Source: Streptomyces sp. PCS3-D2 | GTDB lineage: Bacteria; Actinomycetota; Actinomycetes; Streptomycetales; Streptomycetaceae | DNA: 64,000 bases | Direction of reading: 5' to 3' | Assembly (NCBI RefSeq): GCF_000612545.2 | Contig: NZ_CP097800.1 | Coordinates: 1,674,001-1,738,000 of the forward strand | Part shown: in pieces, positions 60,096-64,000 of the stretch | Numbering within the stretch: position 1 is the first letter of the stretch | How the letters are laid out: each line of letters begins with the position of its first letter | Made by a program: the position numbers and the translations under genes | Notes under the pieces: model-generated | Databases searched by the model: none | The model's input: only the letters and a program-made list of their open reading frames with translations | Told to the model about the DNA's origin: nothing

Positions 60096-63000
60096 ACCCA
60101 CAAGGCTTCCGGGTGCGCGGGACGCACGGGGTCCTCGCGGCGTGTGCGCGCCGTACCGTCCCACTCCCAGCGGGTGACCAGGACGGCGGCCACCTCGTCG
60201 ACGCGCGCGAGCTGGGCGATGGCGATGCCCGGCACCTGCGGGTAGCAGGCCCACTCCCGTTCGCTGGTCATGACCACATCCAGGTCGAAGGCGTGCAGGA
60301 GCCCGAGGCACTTGGCCCGCGAATCGTCGTCCACCCCCGCGAACGCCTCGTCCAGGGTCACCAGGCGCGGCGCGTACGGGCTGCCCGCGCTCGCGTAGTG
60401 CGAGGAGGCCGCGGCGAACAGGGGAACGGACACGGCCAGCACGCGTTCGCCTCCGGACGCCGGTCCCGTGGCGGGCACCCAGCGGCCGTGCTGTTGGCGT
60501 TCGACCGCGAACTCGTGCCAGGAACGGTAGTCCAGGGCGGCGGTGAGGTGTTCCAGCCAGCTGCCCGCCGCGTCCTCGGTCTGCTGGCGGGCGATCTGCG
60601 TCTGTAGGAACTCGCCGACCGCGGACCGGTCCTCGGCCGTCCATGCGTCGTTGGTCTGGAGCAGGCGGCCGCGGGCCTGGGCGAGTCCCACCGGTGCCTT
60701 GCGGGAAGGCCGCCACACCAGGCGCAGCTTCATTCCGGTGGAGGTGGGCCTTTCCTCCAACTCCGCGTTCATGGCCAGCACCTGCCGTTCGGCGGCTGCG
60801 ATCAGCTCCTGGAGGGTGCCGGCCACCTCGGTGATGAGGTGGGTTTCGAGGATCTCGCGCTCGTGTGCGGAGAGGATGCGGGTGAGTTCCGCGACCTCGG
60901 CCGCCAGCGCCTCGGCGAGTTCGGGTACGGCTCGCTCTCGGCCCTGGTAGACGATCTCCACGATCACGGCGTCCTCGACCATGCGGGCCGAAGCGGTGTT
61001 GCCGTGCCGGGACAGCGCGTCCTGGAGGGTCTTGAACTCCTCGCCCAGACGCCGCTGCACCCGTTCCCACGCACCGTCCGAGTCATCCGTCGTCGCCAGC
61101 TCCGATTCGAGGGCACGGGCCAAGGCGATGGCCGGGGTGGCTGCCCACGGGCCCTCGTCCGCGGCCGGTACGGCGAGGTCGGGCAGCGCGACGGCGATCA
61201 GGCCGGTGCCGGTGAAGCGCTGGAGCGCTGCGACGGCCTCCGAACGGGTCGCGGCGGCCTCGGTGACGGCCTTCTCCAGCTGTTCGATGCTCCCCTCGGC
61301 CCGGCTGGCCCGCCGGTCCGCCTCCGTGTGCTCGGTCCGGGCGCGCTGTTCGTCGGCCGTGCAGCCGCGCAGGGTGTCCGCGGTCTCGGCGAGCAGGCGC
61401 TCCAGCTCTGCGACGGCGGCGCCCACGGTCGACCGCAGGGTGGCCAGCCGTTCGTCCGCGGCGGCTGCCTCGCGGGCGGCGTCTTCCGCCCGTACGGCGA
61501 GTTCGGCGGCCCGCTCCCCGGCCCGGAGCGCCTCTTCGCGTTCGTCGTCCGCCTGCCGGGACGCCTCGTGCCGCTCGCGCAGGGCGGGCCAGAGTCCGGC
61601 CAGGACGACGTCGAGCTCGGCGAGGGCCTGCCGTACGGCGGCCAGCTCCGCCCGCTCCCGGGGCATCCCCACATCGGCTGCGGTCTCCCGCAGTTCGGCG
61701 GCGGCCGACTCGGCCCGCTCGGCAGCGGCCGTCACCTCGGCGGCCCGCCCGTCACGCCGGGCCCGGGCCCGGCGCAGGGTGCCGGCGGCGGCCGCGGCGT
61801 CGGCGTGCGCCCGCATCAGAGGTGCGTCGTCGGGCACGGACGCCAGCTCGGTGTCGAGGGTGTGCCGGCGGGCCGCAAGCACCTGGGCCTGCGCGTCGGC
61901 GGCGGCGGACTGCCGCTGAAGGAGGGAGAGTTCGGCGTGCAGGGCGGCGATCCTGGTCCGCCTCGCGGCTTCCCGCGCGCCCTCCCCGATGTACTCGGCA
62001 GCGGGTTTGGCCCACCGGCCGGTGAGGACGCCGACGCGGTGGCGTCCGTCCGGCGCGACCCAGGTGCCGTGGGGGACCGCGGTGCCCGTCGGGCCGGCGC
62101 CGGGTGCCTCCCCTTCGCCGGCCGGTACCGTGTCCTCGCGGGCCCCGCCGAGCCCGATCGCCTCCAGCAGGCGGGCCACCGCCTCCGTACCGACCGCCGC
62201 GGCCTGCGCGTCGCCGCGGTCCACGGCCGGGCGCAGTACGTCGGCGAGCGATGCCCCGGCGACCGGTCCGGAGTCCGGGGCGAGGATCACGTCATGGCCT
62301 TCCGCGGCGAGGGCCGCCCCGTCGGGGCACACCCACGCGTCCAGCAGCCCGGATGCCTCCAGGGCCGCCTCCAGCCCGGCGCGGTCCTGCTCCGCGACCT
62401 CTTCCCTGAAGTCGACGAGCCGCCACAGCGGAGCACCGGGCTGCTGGTCCCGCAGGCCGGGGGTCCTGGTGTGCGGGGCCTGCGGCCCGCGCCGGCCGCC
62501 GGACTCCAGGGCGGTGAGTTCGTGTTCGGCGTCGCGGGTCCGGGAGACCAGAGCGGCCCGGTGGTGCGCCGCCCGCGCCGCCTGGTCGGCGAGTGCCGCC
62601 GCGGTGGTGCGGTGTGCTTCGGCGGCACGGCGTCGCGCGGGGTAGGGGCCGTCCTGGTGCCGGGTCCACTCCTGGAGCTCGTCCAGGAGGCCGGCCGGAT
62701 CGGCGTACACCAGCTCTCCGCACCGGTGCGCGTGCTCGCGTACGGCGTCGACCAGGGCCCGTCCGGCGGCCCGCGCCGCGTCCTGGGCGGCGCCCAGCGC
62801 CTCGGCGGCCTGGGTCAGCCCGGTCTCCGTCTCGTCGAGCCGGAGCACGGCGCTGCGGCGCCCGGCCGCCGCCGCCTCGGCCCGGTCGGCGAGCGCCTCC
62901 AGGTGCGTGAGCGTGCGGTGCCTGCGGTCGGTCGCTTCGGCCACCGCAGCCCGCAGGCCGGCAACGGCCTGCCCGGTGTCCGTGGGAAGGTCCAGCCGGG

Positions 63001-64000
63001 CCGCCGCAGCCGTCTCCCGGGCCCGGAGCAGCATGTCCTCGGAGAGCTCCCGGGCGGCCCTGAGCCTGTTCTCGGCGGCACCGAGGCGGCCGAGCGCCCT
63101 GGTGTGCCGATGCGATGCCTCCTCCTGGTCGTCGAGAGCGCGGGTACGGTCGTTCTCGGCCCGCTCCGCCGCCTTCGCCGCACGGTCCACTTCGCGGGCG
63201 CTGCGCATCTCGGGGCCTTCGCGCAGGGCTGCGTCGGCCGCCTCCAGCCTGGCCCGGGTCTCGGTGAGCGCGGCCACGCGTTCCTCCGCGGCGGCCCGGT
63301 CCCGTTCCGCACCGGCCTTCTCGGCCTGGGCCTCGGCGAGGGCGCGCAGGAGTTGCTCGTACTTGGAGTGTTCGCTGCGCGGAAGGCGTGCGCGGCGGCG
63401 GGCGGCCGTGCGGGCGTAGCGCCGGTAGTGGTCGAGGAACACCGCGGCCGCGCGTTCGGCCGCGCCGGCCGAACGCAGTTCCTCCTTCTCCTCGTCCAGC
63501 GAGCGGAAGGCCTCGGCCACGTCCGCGATGACGGCCTGGTCCATCGGGGGCAGGGCTTCGGTGAGGGCGCGGGAGAGGGCGGCCTCGTTGGGGCGCTTGG
63601 ACAGCTGGGGCTGGCGCAGCTGGATGAGGAGGTCTACGAGGGCCGCGTAGCGCTGCTCCCCGAGGCCGAACAGCGCTTCGTCGACGGCGCGGCGGTAGGC
63701 CTTGGCCTGGTCGTAGACCCGGCCCCGGCCGGCGACGGCTTCGATGAGCCGGTCCCGGGACAGCACGGTGCCGGTGGCATCGAGCAGGCTCAGCGACCCG
63801 TCCGCGCGCGCGTCGGCCGGCCCGTGGTCGATCCGCTGCCCCGTCACGGCCCACCAGTGGCGTGCGATCCCGCGCCCGCTGACGGCCTTGAGTCCGCACA
63901 GGAGCGTGCGGAAGTGCTCCTCGCCGCTCGCCGCGTCGCGGCGGCCGAACTCCACCCAGGTGTAGCCGAGGCGTTCGGAGTGCGGGTGCTCACCGCCGAG
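60092..64000 (-). CDS. jetC: Wadjet JetC-like SMC/SbcC-type ATPase (TIGR02680), N-terminus beyond the window
   Basis: About 1300 residues are visible and the frame runs off the right edge (LGGEHPHSERLGYTWVEFGR precedes the first internal GTG), so the P-loop is outside. The visible part is a very long Ala/Glu/Arg-rich coiled coil (roughly 200-480 and 650-970). A hinge-like globular region lies between (LWRLVDFREEVAEQDRAGLE, VAPDGRHRVGVLTGRWAKPA), and the C-terminal head has signature GPASGGERVLAVSVPLF and Walker B LVTLDEAFAGVDDDSR. This is the SMC-like motor of the TIGR02677-02680 (DUF2397/2398/2399) Wadjet form, which restricts plasmids. jetD follows with a 4-nt overlap; jetA and jetB should lie just to the right. 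Confidence 0.9.
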   Translation of the reverse strand, partial: LGGEHPHSERLGYTWVEFGRRDAASGEEHFRTLLCGLKAVSGRGIARHWWAVTGQRIDHGPADARADGSLSLLDATGTVLSRDRLIEAVAGRGRVYDQAKAYRRAVDEALFGLGEQRYAALVDLLIQLRQPQLSKRPNEAALSRALTEALPPMDQAVIADVAEAFRSLDEEKEELRSAGAAERAAAVFLDHYRRYARTAARRRARLPRSEHSKYEQLLRALAEAQAEKAGAERDRAAAEERVAALTETRARLEAADAALREGPEMRSAREVDRAAKAAERAENDRTRALDDQEEASHRHTRALGRLGAAENRLRAARELSEDMLLRARETAAAARLDLPTDTGQAVAGLRAAVAEATDRRHRTLTHLEALADRAEAAAAGRRSAVLRLDETETGLTQAAEALGAAQDAARAAGRALVDAVREHAHRCGELVYADPAGLLDELQEWTRHQDGPYPARRRAAEAHRTTAAALADQAARAAHHRAALVSRTRDAEHELTALESGGRRGPQAPHTRTPGLRDQQPGAPLWRLVDFREEVAEQDRAGLEAALEASGLLDAWVCPDGAALAAEGHDVILAPDSGPVAGASLADVLRPAVDRGDAQAAAVGTEAVARLLEAIGLGGAREDTVPAGEGEAPGAGPTGTAVPHGTWVAPDGRHRVGVLTGRWAKPAAEYIGEGAREAARRTRIAALHAELSLLQRQSAAADAQAQVLAARRHTLDTELASVPDDAPLMRAHADAAAAAGTLRRARARRDGRAAEVTAAAERAESAAAELRETAADVGMPRERAELAAVRQALAELDVVLAGLWPALRERHEASRQADDEREEALRAGERAAELAVRAEDAAREAAAADERLATLRSTVGAAVAELERLLAETADTLRGCTADEQRARTEHTEADRRASRAEGSIEQLEKAVTEAAATRSEAVAALQRFTGTGLIAVALPDLAVPAADEGPWAATPAIALARALESELATTDDSDGAWERVQRRLGEEFKTLQDALSRHGNTASARMVEDAVIVEIVYQGRERAVPELAEALAAEVAELTRILSAHEREILETHLITEVAGTLQELIAAAERQVLAMNAELEERPTSTGMKLRLVWRPSRKAPVGLAQARGRLLQTNDAWTAEDRSAVGEFLQTQIARQQTEDAAGSWLEHLTAALDYRSWHEFAVERQQHGRWVPATGPASGGERVLAVSVPLFAAASSHYASAGSPYAPRLVTLDEAFAGVDDDSRAKCLGLLHAFDLDVVMTSEREWACYPQVPGIAIAQLARVDEVAAVLVTRWEWDGTARTRREDPVRPAHPEALWV

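Overview
The window is very GC-rich, with strongly biased third codon positions, many 4-nt start/stop overlaps, leaderless promoters, an IdeR/DmdR-type iron box, a SepF paralogue, the mutAB-meaB genes and an IS110-type element. Together these point to an actinomycete, most likely Streptomyces. No rRNA, tRNA or CRISPR was seen. The window starts inside an MFS transporter gene and ends inside a Wadjet jetC gene.

Region 1 (1-23.1 kb) looks like one coordinated collagen/hydroxyproline-utilisation regulon. It encodes a secreted M9 collagenase, two proline-specific peptidases (an S9 prolyl oligopeptidase/DPP-IV type and an M24 aminopeptidase P type), a five-gene oligopeptide ABC importer, a 4-hydroxyproline epimerase, a three-subunit D-hydroxyproline dehydrogenase, a DHDPS-family deaminase, a second proline-racemase-family enzyme, an ornithine-cyclodeaminase-family reductase and a GntR/FCD regulator. 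A 12-bp motif (GTGAMATWKYAC) occurs at each of the six promoter regions, including that of the regulator. Two of these sites lie in an identical 32-bp promoter block. An IS110-family element sits between the S9 peptidase gene and the importer genes.

Region 2 (23.3-31.5 kb) is a CoA-dependent aromatic pathway: acyl-CoA dehydrogenase, RidA, a benzoate/2-aminobenzoate-CoA ligase, a PaaX-type repressor, a fused flavin monooxygenase/OYE reductase of the 2-aminobenzoyl-CoA (or salicylyl-CoA) type, and an enoyl-CoA hydratase. A palindrome TGAC-N4-GTCA lies at both control regions. A GNAT gene lies inside the cluster.

Region 3 (31.6-45.9 kb) holds catabolic arcB/arcA with an ArgR-like box, a Pnkp/Hen1 RNA-repair pair, and mostly housekeeping genes: an Excalibur surface protein, homocysteine methyltransferase, an F420/LLM oxidoreductase, a MazG-like pyrophosphohydrolase coupled to an ATPase, a SepF paralogue, and an iron-box-controlled DUF2470 gene. 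Region 4 (46.4-53.2 kb) is mutA-mutB-meaB followed by a divergent asparaginase/Lrp pair.

Region 5 (53.2-55.9 kb) is a gene graveyard: remnants of argB, an ornithine/lysine N-hydroxylase, an aminotransferase, an ABC-2 permease and an SDR, around one intact mbtH gene. It is probably a decayed hydroxamate siderophore/NRPS locus. Region 6 (56-64 kb) carries a flotillin/NfeD-like pair, a small membrane protein, and the jetD and partial jetC genes of a Wadjet anti-plasmid system that continues past the right edge.
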